Source: Manihot esculenta (Eukaryota > Streptophyta > Magnoliopsida > Malpighiales > Euphorbiaceae). Taken from it: a stretch of 64,000 nt of DNA. The DNA is taken from positions 4,826,110-4,890,109 of the forward strand of contig NC_035169.2 in assembly GCF_001659605.2 (NCBI RefSeq). The letters run 5' to 3'. Shown piece after piece: positions 33,952 to 46,105 of this stretch. Numbering within the stretch: the first letter of the stretch is position 1; each line of letters starts with the position of its first letter. The position numbers and the translations under genes are program-made. The notes under the pieces were generated by a model. The model saw only the letters and a program-made list of their open reading frames with translations. It was not told the DNA's origin and did not search any database.

Positions 33952-36255
33952 TGTAATACCCGGCTAGACTCCGGTATCGGAATTTCTACCGTCCGGTGGA
34001 AATTCGGTTGTCGAAAACCTCTAGAAGGGTAAAACCATGTTTTCATAAAACGTTTTTATGTATCTTATTGTTTTAATCAAGAAAGAAAATGAGTTTTTGT
34101 ATGAAAATAGCCTTGGAGGAAGACCCAGGTTCTGGCCGCCGAACCTCAAGTTCGACCGCCGAACATGCATGCACTTCGGGAGTGCTTTAGGCCCCCGAAG
34201 GCATAAGTGAGGAGAGTCCAGGTTCGGCCGCCGAACCTTATGTTCGGCCGCCGAACCTTATGTTCGGCCGCCGAACTTGCATGCGTTGCGGAGGCACGTT
34301 CGGCCCCCGAATGTGGCCTAGCCAGCCCCCTATAAAAGGGTCCCCTTGTCCGAATAGGGGAGCTTTTCTCCCCATTTTCGGCCAAGGTGAGTTCTCCGCC
34401 GTCCCTCGCCGATTTTGAGTCTCTTCCTTCAAATCTTTCATGATTTTCATGAGTTTTCACTTTGTTTTGAAGATTTTGAGCATTTAAGCAAGTTTTGAGG
34501 CTTGGAAGATTCAAGAGCTCTTTTCCTTGGTTCTCCAAGTTTAGGTCGTCTCTCTCTCGATCTTCAAGAGGTAAGAGCCGATCTTGAACTCATTTTATGT
34601 TTTAAGTAAGTTTTATGAAGTTTCATGGGGTAGAAATGCATGTTTAGGTTAGTTGAGCTTTGTTAGGTTTTGTGTTATGTTTATGGATAATGTGTGTTAT
34701 ATATGAATGTTGGATGTGTTGTAGTAGGGGTTTAGGATAGTTTGAGTCCCCTAGGAGCTTATGTATGTGTTTATGCATGTTTTGGTTGAGTTGTATGCAT
34801 GATTGAATAGAGTGGGAGGCATTTGTGCATGAGGAGCCGAGTTTCTGCCCCTTTGGCAGAAACCAGGTTCGGCAGCCGAAGGACTTTCGGCCGCCGAACC
34901 TGTCTGTGAGGCAAGCCTTTCGGCTGCCGAAGCCTGCCTCCGAAAATGGACTTTCGTCTCTGGAGGGCACTTTCGGCCGCCGAAGGTGCCGCCGAACCTG
35001 CCTGACTTTCGGCTCTGGAGGGACTTTCGGCCGCCGAACTTGCCGCTGAAAGTGCCCTGTTCAGCCCTCCTTTGCATGATTTCTATGATTGTTTTAAGGT
35101 GTTTTAGGGGGGTTTTGGGGAGTATCTTAGAGTCATATTCATGGATGTTTGGTCCCTCATTTGAGTCCACCTGTGTAGGTTCGGACCCGAGGAACCGGGG
35201 ACCCCAGCAGTGAGTCAGTCACTTCAGAGTCAGTAGAGCTTCAGCCAGAGGTGAGTGGAACAAACACTTATGTTTTAAAGTAATTAAATATTGATTGAGC
35301 ATGTTCATGCATCACGAATGCCATATGATATTTTAGGTTGTTGCATTAGAATTCACGAATATGTTGCATTGCATAATTTGATGATGATATAGATGGATGT
35401 TGGATGATCCTTAGTCCTCAATATGATACGATGTGATATGATACGGTATGGCATGGTATGGAAGTCCGGTTGACCCATTCTACGTCCCGGCACTTTGGAA
35501 TGTTATGATATGTTATGTTTAAGTGAAAGTCCGGTTGACCCATTCTACGTCCCGGCACCTTGGAATGTAGAGGACTATTGGTGACAACACCATCCTTGAT
35601 GTGATTTGTTTGTGATGTGTTACATCTCATGAAAGCATGAAATTAAATTGAATGTTTGTTTATTCTGCTCACTGGGCTCTAGTAGCTCACCCCTCTCCCT
35701 TAAACCCCCAGGTTTGCAGGTACAAGGTAGGCCAAGAGGTCAGCAAGAGTAATGAAGTTATGGTCATGTAATAGCTAGTGTGGACATGAAAAATGTGGAT
35801 GTGTTATGTTTAGTACAGTCATGTAAAAAGTACAGTATAGAAATGTAATGTAATAATGATTATGGGAGTTTAGAGTTGTGCTTGACCATAGTATGTTGTT
35901 TATCCCTTTTAGTGCATGATCTTAGATGTATAATGATGTTTATGTTGAACCAAGCTTAATATATGATGTGGTACCCCATTGGAGCATTTGTTGAGAACTC
36001 CAATGAGTGGTTTATATTTATGGTTATGTGCATATACAGGTTAAGCTTGGTATAGGAAAAGAAATAAAGAAAAATGTTAATAGTTTATGATGATGAATGA
36101 ATAAAAAGAAAAGTTTTAATTTTTATGTATGTTGTTGATTATGTATGGGATTAAACAGGTATACAGGATGAATGTTTGGCTTGCTACGGGTCCCGGCGGC
36201 CTTAAGCCGATCTGGATCCTAGCGCCGGTAGCGGTCCGATTTTCGGGTCGTTACA
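33952..36255 (+). repeat. 3' LTR of the outer Gypsy element (2304 bp)
   Basis: It begins TGTAATACCCGGCTAGAC and ends GGGTCGTTACA. TATAAAAG lies at 34331-34338. It matches the 5' LTR closely outside two differences: it has the 477-bp segment once, and it has extra TTCGGCCGCCGAA blocks at about 34224-34275 and 34885-34990. Low substitution divergence points to a fairly recent insertion. Confidence 0.93.
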
Positions 36256-37795
36256 ACTTTAACTACTTAAGTAAATATTATAGAAAATTGAAAGAGTTTC
36301 ATATCTATACTAAGCATCTTGTGGACCAACCTAGCATGAGTTATAAATTTCTATCTTTGTCCAGTATTGTTAGTAATATAAACATTGATCCAAGTGTGGG
36401 TTATGAGGGTATTATCGAGGGAGGTAAAAGCTTAGATATAAGGGGATTAGGTGAAAAAGCAGAACAGCCAGCTATTTTAAAAACTTTTGTGGGACACAAG
36501 GTACTAGAGTAAACTTTGAAAAAGGGAGAGGAATTAATTGTTTTGACTCTCAGATAGCTCGTTTATATGCATCCAATGGTGAAGATGATTGCAATATTAG
36601 AGAAGATGATAATATAGGGATAAACAAATGGAGTATTTCTACTAGTGGAAAGAGAGGATGTAGGAAGAATAGATTGTCTGCATTTGATAAGAGAAATGAG
36701 ATAGTTGTGGATAATATTGATAGAGATATAGTTGAGGATGTCACAGATTTCGAAGAGGAAGAAAGAAAGGAAATTAATGATGAGATAAATGAGACAGATA
36801 CTAACAATAGTTCTAGTGATGATAGTTCAAGTAATTTAAGTGAACATATTTTTTCAGATGATCATGGATCATTTGAGTCCAATTGCTGAAGATTCAGATG
36901 ATGAAAGGGTTGAATTTATTAGGAAGAAAAGCAGGAAACCAAGGTATAATAGAGAAGCAGAACTACCTGTCTTTAGTTTAGAGATGGAATTCTCATATAC
37001 AATTGAATTTAGAGAAGCACTTGCTAAGTATTGAGTATCCAGAGGTTTTAAAATAAGGTATATGAGAAATGAACCAGGTAGAGTTAGACCAATTCGCCAA
37101 GATGGTGCCTATCTTTAATATTTGCTAGCAAAAAGAGTAATTACGATGATCTATTAGTCATTAAAATATTGTAAACTTCTTAGAAGTGCTATAGAGTTTT
37201 CAAGAATCTAAGAGTGACCGCTAGGTTTTTAGCCAATCACTTTAAGAGTAGATTATGCCATAATATTAATATAAAGGTTGAACAATTGAGACAGTTTGAC
37301 AAGAATGAATTGAAAATACATGTGAGTTTTGCTAAGTGTAAGAGCTAAGAAATTGTTGATGAAAGAAATAGAAGGGAGTTATAAGGATGAGTATTTCTGT
37401 TTTGAAGCATATGCAGCTGAGATTGTAATCCAAACTCTGTTTGTCATGTAGAGTTGAATCCAAACTCTGTTTGTCATGTAGAGTTGAATAAAAGATGATT
37501 ACTCAATGAGAAGAGGATATTCGACAGGTATCAGCAGCATGCATACAAAATTAGTTATGTGGGTGTAGGCCAATTATTGGCATAGATGGAAGTTTTTTTA
37601 TAGAGTTTGCATAGAAGTTAAGGTTACGTGCAATTAGAAATGATGCAAATAATCATATGTTTCCAATAGTTTGGGTTGTGTGCTTATTATAAGATAAAAA
37701 AAAATCGGAGATAATTTCTTATTTAGTTGGTATCACAAACTTGGATCGGGAGTTGATTCACATATAATAATTGCATCAACAAAAGGTATTTTTTC
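36256..37795 (+). pseudogene. Mutator-like (MULE) transposase relic, 3' fragment
   Basis: Frames broken by stops and shifts resemble a plant MULE protein. After IYTKHLVDQPSMSY (near 36310) comes an acidic linker rich in D, E, N and S (36680-36890), then ELPVFSLEMEFSYTIEFREA (near 36960), the Mutator DNA-binding region. A degraded transposase core follows, with IIGIDG-like and RNDANNHMFPIVW-like segments at about 37570-37680 in shifting frames. No zinc finger or stop-free core remains, so it is a dead copy. Its 5' part lies before the Gypsy insertion at 21313. The frames have several nonsense codons. Confidence 0.75.
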
Positions 37796-38624
37796 TTAAA
37801 ATTGTACTATAAAGAGGGATAAAATATTGTTTAAAATATGTATAATTCTTTTAATTATTATAAATTATATTTGAATGTCTAAGAATAAGAATTATTAAAA
37901 TACCACGTTTAAATATTTAATAGTCATGAAAAAATTAACAAATTAATAAATTTTAATTTGATAACAAGTTCAAATTTAATTAATAGGTGCTATAAAATAT
38001 TAGATAATTTTGATAAGATTATCAAATATTAAAATATATTTTTATTTAAATATTAAATAATTATAAAAATGAGATAATAAATAAGTGATAATAAATTTTA
38101 AATCTGATTAGTAGATGATATTAAAATATAAACAATTATAAAAGGTATTATTAAATATTAAAATTTATTATTAATTCAAATACTAAATAATTTTGAATAA
38201 ATTGAAATTTATTCAATAGATAATATTAAATATTAGATCATTTAAATAAATATATTTAAATATTAAAATAAATTAATTACAATATTATAGTTAACATAAA
38301 TATCAAAATCAAAATAATAAAAAATTATAATTATAATCCCTTTAAAATTGAATTGAAATATTAAAAAATTAAAACAAACGTGAACTTTTTTAAATTAGAC
38401 CAATTTTAATTCAGTTTGAAAAATAAACGAACCGGATGCTCGAACCCGAATCGGCCCATGGCCACGTCTAATTATAATGTACAAATATATTATTCAAATG
38501 CAGAGTTGCAAATTGCGGCGCTGAATTTCAGTGTTTTTCCAAAAACCCCAACTGAGAAGAAGAAGAGCTGGAAGAAGAAGAAGAAGAAGCGCGAATCGTT
38601 TTTCTCATCCGAAAATGCCCGAGC
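37796..38624. other. AT-rich interval upstream of the PPR gene
   Basis: Nothing is recognised to about 38390. The last 200 bp are GC-richer and purine-rich (GAAGAAGAAGAGC at about 38553-38590) and probably hold the promoter and 5' UTR of the PPR gene, though no clear TATA box was found. Confidence 0.4.
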
Positions 38625-40611
38625 ATGTTCATTCTCAGCCAAATCCATGCGCGCATCCTTACACATCTCCTTCCTCTCTCCACTGTTTCCTTCTTGCTCT
38701 CCAAAGTTCTCTCCTTCTCCGCTCTCTCTCCCCTTGGAAACTTCGCCTATGCACGCAAAGTTTTCTCTCAAATCCCAAACCCAGGCGTTTTTGCTTACAA
38801 CACCATTATAAGGGGTGGTTCATATACTAAAACCCCATCAAAAGAACCCTTTTATTTCTACAAAAGGATGCTCACAAGAGCCTACCCAACTCCAAACACT
38901 TTTACAATTGCTTTTGTTCTAAAAGCATGCTCATCTATAATAGCGCTTGAAGAGGGTCAGCAGGTCCATGCTTGTATATTGCGATCTGGGTATACTTTAA
39001 GCCCTTACGTGCAATCTTCGTTGGTCAATTTCTACGCCAAGTGTGAGGAAATTACGCTTGCTAGGAAGGTGTTTGATGAAATTACTGAGAGGAATTTGGT
39101 TTCCTGGAGTGCAATGATAACTGGGTATGCAAGGGTGGGAATGGTCAATGAGACTTTTAGTGTGTTTAGGGAAATGCAGGGGGTCGGTATTGAACCTGAT
39201 GAAGTTTCCTTGGTTGGTGTCATTTCTGCATGTGCCATGGCGGGAGCACTGGATATAGGGAAGTGGATTCATACGTATATCAACAAAAGGAAGCTTGATA
39301 TTGATCTTGAGCTTAATACAGCACTAGTCAATATGTACGCTAAGTGTGGGTACATAGAGAAAGCAAAAGAAATTTTTGATGAGATGCCAGTAAAGGATAG
39401 TAAAGCTTGGAGTTCAATGATTGTTGGATTGGCCATTCATGGACTTGCACAGGATGCGTTGGACATGTTTACAAGGATGGAAGAAGCAAAGGTAATGGGT
39501 TAGCAAGACCAGGTCTAACAGTGCTCATGAACAAAGATACCTTTTTGTTTCTGTTTTTGTTGTCTGCACAAGTTTAATCATGATTAAAGCTGGGCTAATG
39601 TAAAATAGAATCATTAGTTTAAGTTCTGTTAGTTTTTAATTAAGATTCATAAAACAGATCAATCATTACATAAATGAGTATTATTATGAATATAAACATG
39701 ACAGATTGAGCTGCCATGTGATGGGTTAAATTATTGTTATAAATTTTTGTAGGCGCCAAGAAATAATCTTGATTATATTTTTTCAGGCCAAGCCGAACCA
39801 TGTTACCTTCATTGGCGTTTTATCTGCATGTGCCCGTGGTGGACTAGTTTCAGAAGGAAAGAGACATTGGTCAAGGATGCTTGAATTGGGCATAGAACCT
39901 TCAATGGAGCATTATGGTTGTATGGTTGATTTGCTATGCCGAGGAGGCCTTGTTGACGAGGCCTACAATTTTGCCTTATCCACACCCTCTCCAAATGCAG
40001 TAATTTGGCGAACATTACTTGTGGGTTACAAGAGAAATCAGATGTTACAGCAAGCTGAAATGGTTGCTGAGCGGCTATTCGAACTCGAACCCCTAAATGC
40101 AGAAAATTACATCATTCTTTCAAATTTGTATGCTACTGTTTCAGAGTGGGAGAAAATGAGCCATGTGAGAAAGAAGATGAAAGAAAAAGGCATCAAGGCA
40201 GTGCCAGGATGCACCTCTATTGAGATTGATGGATTTGTGCATGAGTTTGTAATGGGTGACTGGTCACACCCTGAGGCAGAGGAAATAAAAAGAATTCTGA
40301 AGAATGTCTCTGCAAGGATTCATAGCACTGGATATGAGCCACGTGTGTCTTCTGTGCTTCACTATGTGGATGATGAAGAGAAGGAGAATTCTTTGTTTGA
40401 GCATAGTGAGAGGCTCGCCATTGCTTATGGCCTGTTGAAGACTAAAGCACCTGCAGCAATTAGGATAGTTAAGAATCTGACAGTTTGTGAGGACTGCCAT
40501 GAAGTGACAAAAATTATCAGTAGAGTTTATAACAGGGAAATTATTGTAAGGGATCGGGTTCGTTTCCACAAATTTGTCAATGGAACATGTTCCTGTAATG
40601 ATCACTGGTAA
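38625..40611 (+). CDS. PLS-class pentatricopeptide repeat protein with DYW domain, two exons
   Basis: Predicted exons are 38625-39491 and 39787-40611, joined phase 0 across a GT-AG intron of 295 bp, giving 563 residues. Repeats contain typical words such as YNTIIRG, YAKCG, VSWSAMI and LSACA. An E region follows with PGCTSIEIDG (near 440), then a DYW deaminase-like domain with the zinc ligands HSE (495-497) and CEDCH (523-527). The last three residues are DHW, a variant of the usual DYW. Such proteins edit C to U in organelle transcripts. The start at 38625 gives a short N-terminus with no obvious transit peptide; a plastid or mitochondrial address cannot be decided. The exon break within an otherwise usually intronless family is notable. 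The downstream stop of the unspliced frame (39501-39503) supports splicing. Confidence 0.9.
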
Positions 40612-41236
40612 CATTTTTTTGCTCCCTTAAAAAGTTGTTGACATGAATCGTATGAGCTTGATATTGTAGATTTACAGAAGAAAACATGTTTTGCTTTGAA
40701 TCTTTTAGGTGAAATGACGTTTTGATTAGAGAGAGTAGCAAAATTCCAGGGGATTTGATTGCCTTGAAATGTGAAATTCTGTGTGAGAGATCAATCAAAA
40801 ACCTCCAGTTACATGATTGTTCTTTTTCTTTTAAGACATCGACTGAAGTATCAAGTTTATCCACATGGGTCCCACAAGGATAATAGGCCCAATGTTTTTT
40901 TGAGTTAAACACATTATTTTAGAAAAATTGTCAGAAAGGTAATATAGTAAAAGCAGTTTAGAAAATATTTAAATAGCCCCATTAAGGCACATTAATATTT
41001 ATTAACCTGATTTATCAAGCTTTTTTCTTTTATTTAAAGTGAAATACTGTTAGTGGATTTTCTTTTTTTTTTAGCACTCATCTAGATGAGATACCATCAC
41101 CACCATCTCAAGTGTACAATATCTCTCACCCCATCTTTTCCATTACAAGACCATCACTCCCAGTACCCATAAGCACATTCCCTCCCCTCCACTGGAGATG
41201 GTGGTGTCATCTCTTCAAACTACTTCGAGCTTTTGC
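40612..41236. other. Interval between converging PPR and SIP2-like genes
   Basis: The two genes converge and their 3' UTRs must lie here. No further gene or structured repeat is seen. Confidence 0.5.
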
Positions 41237-44200
41237 CTAAACGTGGATCTCCACAGGCCATCTATACATCTCCTCCTCTGGTACGGGGAGAGTCAGGGTC
41301 ACTAGTCCAGTATCAGGGTCATAGTTGAAGTTGGTTTCAGCGTTACCAACAATGCATTTCAATGGGCGCTGTGAAGAGTATGCCCCGAAACGTCCGCAGC
41401 CTCTGACTTTGAGTGCAATGGTTGCAGTTGGGGAACGATTTTCGCTCAGTGAAGTAGTCACATCTGTGGAGACCTCACCATCCAAATGCTCTGGCTTCTT
41501 GTCAGAAGCCATCTTGATTTCAAATTGGTCCACAGCACCGCCTGTGTTGAACATGTCAAGCAACCCAATTGGTGCAAATGAAATGTTGGAAGTGATTTCC
41601 TGCACAATCAGTTGGATCATTAGGTTATCAGACTATTACTATAAATCAATGGGGCAACCAGGTATAAAAAGAAGGGAGGGGAGGGGGGGGGGGGAACCAA
41701 TGAAAGTTACCTTAATTGGACAGAAATGGAAGAGTTCAAAGTCGAGAACTTTCAGTGTCACCGGCACAGAAGCACCTTTAGGCAGCCGAAACACCTCCCC
41801 TGAAATTAAAAACAGAGCACCAGTTCTGGTTATCATCTTTTGAATAAACGAGTAGAGGAGAACTATGAACCTTATTTCAAAGTAGATTTGATTGTTTACT
41901 CTCTTTCCAGCATGCATTATTTAATTTCCTTGTAAGAAGCTTCATATAATAAATTCAAGACTTGCAAAAAAAAAATGTCCTCATGGTATCTGAAACTTCT
42001 CTTCCTTCAGTAGCATCTGAAAGTCGCCCCCATCATAAAGAGCGAGCAACTCTAGTAACTTTTTACCTGATTTGTGGGCATATACTATTGTCTCCCCATT
42101 CCAATCTGCACCAGCAACTTGGGCAATACAGTCCACGTCAGTGGCACGAACAGAGCCCGTGAGGGTACCAGGAGAAGCATCATGAATGCGGGTTTTCTTT
42201 TCAACTTTGCACCAACCAGCACCTTGGCAATTAAAAACACCAACCACACCGGTACATTTGTTCACATTCCATATCTTAAGCAAGCTGGAAAAAATACACA
42301 ACATATCAAACACCTCTAAACAAAGCCGGCATGCTAAGAACTAAGCTCCCAGCCATACAGGAGAATGGAAAGGCAACGCACCTGGTGCCATCTCTTGCTG
42401 GATCAACAAAGAGAGAATCACGGGTTGGCCTACCAGGAAGTTGGGCACGCAAAACTGATCCATCAGGAAGGACTAGCTTCTTCAGCAGCTCAAAGTTGTG
42501 GTTGCCGGGCTTATCACTACACAAGAAAATGAAAGCATATTTACATGTCAACCCTTGTTAATTATTCACATTTCAATGTTTTTCTCAATGGCTACTTAAA
42601 TCAATTTTAAGGATGAAGTAATATACCTGACATAGATTGCACACCCACCAATAGCACGAGCTGCGCCATGATAATCAGCAGCAGGGTGTAAGCTCTGCAA
42701 AAATTTTTTTTTTTTATTTTCAATATTTCGTAATTGATTTCCTGGTAAACTGAAGTTAAAGCCTCAAGAATAGGAAAATTTGCTTTTACTCACATGGAAC
42801 ATATCCCAGTCAGGTTGCATAAATTCTCCAAGGAATACGGTGTTGTAAGCCACGGAAGAAATATGAATGGTGTGGGAAGCAGGGTCCCTAGGGTAAAAAT
42901 CATCAGAAGCTCTCACAACTGCAGTCTGCTTGGCACTATAGATCCCATCAGTGTTATGGCACATGCATGCAATACATCCATTGTCAGGGAAGTTTCGCGC
43001 AACTGAAGCCTCAAGAGCTTGGTGGTAGCTGCGGGTGAGGGAAACTCTACCACCATGACCAGAACCAAGAGTCTCGATGATGTTTTGAACATCAACCTTC
43101 ACTCCATCTACCCCACATGAGGCCAAGTAGGCGTGAAGCTCATTGTAGAAGTCGAAAACCTTCTTGGGATGCACCAAACCAAGGCCATGGACAGCGAGAC
43201 TGTCCATGACAATGTCTGGTTGGTTGCCTAGTATACCAGGAGACTGAACTGGATATGCCAATGCAGGGTCATAATGTTCCATTCCAGCAGCTGCTGGATT
43301 TACTCCACCCCAGTAGCCAGCTAAAGCATGCCACACATACACAAACCTATGAAAAATAATAAAACAGAATGTAACTTTCACATACATCATTTTCTTAAGC
43401 TACTTTTTCTTTTTTACCTGTCATTCAATTTATATTTTCAACCACTAAAAAGAGCTACATAAAATTAGCTTCTATGCACATTGTGAATTTCCCATGAATA
43501 TCCACCACTAGCAGCAGCAGAAAACCAAGAGATTTCCAAGAAAACAAACAAAGACCACTTACTTCACATTGTGTCGTCGCTTGGCATCTTCAACAACATG
43601 CTTTAGTCCTCTGGCCTCCTCAGCATTTTCACCATTCTTCTGAAATTTTGCATTCTCCTTTATTCCAGTGAGCCTACTTGCAAATCTGCATGGTGAAAAA
43701 AAAAATAGTTCGGTCAACGACTTGAAATTTCAATTTAACCAACAAAATGCTAATTAGAAGATTTTGCTCATGACTTCTTGTCAAGTACATGCAGTGAATT
43801 TCAAATATTAAGCTTAGAATGATAATAGAAGAAATGAAGACTCAAGTCCTTGTATCAGTCCAAAGACATGATATGGCCCTCAAAGCTTAGATCTAAGAAC
43901 AAGCATCTAAACCAATGCATGAAGATGTCATTACAAGCATCAAAGACATTACCATTGCCATTTGATCCTGGCAATGCATTCTTAGCAAGATAGGACTTGC
44001 AATAAATTCCACTAGTGTAATTTCCAGAAGATGTGATCACAGTTCTAACAGAGAGAGAGAGAGAGAGAGAAAGAGATTCTCACTGTGCTCCTTCTTGCAC
44101 AACTGCATTAGCATCTTCCTTAGCTTTGGTTTCAATCTGTTGCCAACCATCATCTATGATCAAAAATCGTGGAGGAGTCCCTCCCTCTGATAGGCTGCAA

Positions 44201-46105
44201 ATATAATCAGACAACAAGTCGATCATTCAATAACTTATAATTGTTCATTAGTTCTAGCTTCCATATATAAATTAGGAGTTATTTCACTCTCCAAAAATCA
44301 TTTCTGAACTACCTTTTAAGGCCTTCCTCAACACCCTCAGCTGTGACATCAGTGTAAAACGCATCCCAAGTGCACCATCCAAACCAGTCAAGGAAAGATG
44401 GCAACTACACAAGACCAGAAGGATAAAGACATGAGATTCAAAAACTTGGGGCTTCATCATAATTGTTATTGAAATTGTTGATTTCAAACAAAGGATTAAT
44501 TGTAAATCAGAACAGAATAATCTTACCTTTTTCTTTTCACGATGAAGGAAAGTTTTCATGTGTTTTTCCACAGCCCTGTTTTCATGTGAAATCACTTGTT
44601 AACTTGTATGAATTTGCAAGAAAACAGCTGAATACCAGTTAAACAGCTCTGTTTCCCAAAAGGACTCTGACATATATAATACATCTTTTTTTACTAATAT
44701 TTCAAAAATAAATATCAGTGAAGTTTATTTCAAGCTAAAAGGGGGGACTCACTTTACTGCCTGATTGATAACTTCAAAGGGGTTGGTCCCAGCATGCATG
44801 TAGACTAGGTAAAGGCCCTGCTTGGTTTCAACAGCATTATCCCCTGCAAAACCATCACACACCAAAAAGAACACATCGCTTTGGTTCTTTCACTCGAACC
44901 TTCTAAATCTATTTCTTCTCAAATTGATATAAACTCCATAAATTTGATCATTTGGGATGGAACTGTCATTGATCAGTTCTCCAGCATGTTTGTTTCCCTC
45001 ACTAGAAGCCGACAGGATGAGATAAATTAACAGTAAGATTCAGCCCTCTGTAATGGCCTCATTAATGATAGCTCCACTCAGTTGTACTGTTGTACTTGTT
45101 TGAATATGTGGAAAAGGAAGAGGAAGTGCATGTTGCACATAGCCTACACCAGATACTTTATGATGGCTACTATCAACTCACCGCTCTCAAGGCAGATCTC
45201 CATCTCATTCTTTTCATTGCCTTGCAGAACAGCACGGAACTGGCCTTCAAGTAGGGGAAGGAAGACAGTATAGATAGTCTGGGCATCATCCTGATCAACC
45301 CCTTCACCACCATCTCTGCTCTCCACTAGCATGAACTGGGTCTCCAAAGGAATGTCTCTCCCACAATTGCCCATCCTCTGGGTCATCCACCATAACTTAA
45401 AACGGAAACAACACATGAAACGGAGACCCCTGCCACAAGTAAAAGGTGAGTTTTTGTATTTAATAAATATTTTGCTCATAAATAATCAAAACGTTCTCCT
45501 ATATTCATCAAAGTTCTCAAAACCATGCTGTAGGCTAAAAGATGAGTAGAGTCCGATCAAAATTCTACATATATTAAAAGTTACCATCGTTAGTTACTTT
45601 AAGAACTCTGCAGTATCTAATCACCACGGTCATTTTAAAAGATCTAGTCTTGACAAGAAATTGAAGATTAAAAAGGGGTAAAAAAACTAAGAAGAAAAAA
45701 ATCTCAAAGCTATGAGCTTCAGCTCCTTATGCTAATAGCAAGAAAATTGGATCAGAAGTACAACATACAGTTAGCCCTTGTTATACCAAGCAACCATGAC
45801 TAAAGATTGGCTGAAGTGTGAATTTACAAATACACAATCAATCTCAATATTTTTTTAAGAGCAACAAGATGATTCATCACAGTCGTCAAAACAACAATAG
45901 AAGCTGAAACTTACTCTAAAACGCCTACAGGAAAGACATGGAGACTTTTGCTATTGGAAGCAGTGGCACCAAGGAATGCACCAGCAACGAGTCCCACGCC
46001 CGATCCAGGAGTCAAGACGATGTTATCTGGCACTCCAGTTAATATGGTCTTCCCATGAACAACAAGGTTCCCATCGTTGATTGAAATCTTGGGAGTGACA
46101 GTCAT
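41237..46105 (-). CDS. SIP2: GH36 alkaline alpha-galactosidase / raffinose-family protein, SIP2 (RFS2)-like, thirteen exons
   Basis: Predicted exons on the minus strand: 46105-45915, 45429-45182, 44843-44753, 44575-44527, 44404-44313, 44194-44084, 43685-43563, 43346-42794, 42694-42627, 42516-42382, 42284-42067, 41799-41711, 41599-41237. All are GT-AG; lengths sum to 2331 nt, 776 residues, close to Arabidopsis SIP2. The ATG at 46105 is chosen because MTVTPKIS matches the family start. [11 protein letters not shown] lies in exon 5 and IIDDGWQ in exon 6; the putative nucleophile D387 is in GVKVDVQN and the putative acid/base is in RASDD (447-451). The family includes raffinose hydrolases active at alkaline pH and raffinose synthases; overall similarity favours SIP2, characterised in Arabidopsis as raffinose-specific. 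The protein is probably cytosolic, lacking a signal peptide. An alternative name is probable galactinol-sucrose galactosyltransferase 2. All exons are intact. Confidence 0.92.

Larger units (their letters stand above)
21313..36255 (+). mobile_element. Complete Ty3/Gypsy chromovirus-type element (Tekay/Del-like) with two nested solo LTRs
   Basis: The element has TGTAATA...TTACA LTRs at 21313-23987 and 33952-36255, a primer-binding site TGGTATCAGAGCC next to the 5' LTR, a polypurine tract before the 3' LTR, and gag-pol between. ACTTT flanks both sides (21308-21312 and 36256-36260), proving a single insertion. Removing the nested LTRs leaves about 10.4 kb. A chromodomain-like C-terminus and polymerase style indicate a chromovirus, probably Tekay/Del (inference). 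It inserted into a MULE relic. Five nonsense codons make it non-autonomous now. Confidence 0.95.

Noticed and set aside
36129..36255. Start of the frame at 36129-36512 as a gene
   Set aside because: Its first third is the end of the 3' LTR; only the part from 36261 belongs to the MULE relic.
38416..38830. Overlapping plus-strand frames at the PPR 5' end
   Set aside because: Only the frame from 38625 continues into PPR repeats.
41325..41843. Plus-strand 172-codon frame opposite the SIP2-like 3' exons
   Set aside because: It is antisense to conserved coding sequence and spans an intron of the real gene.
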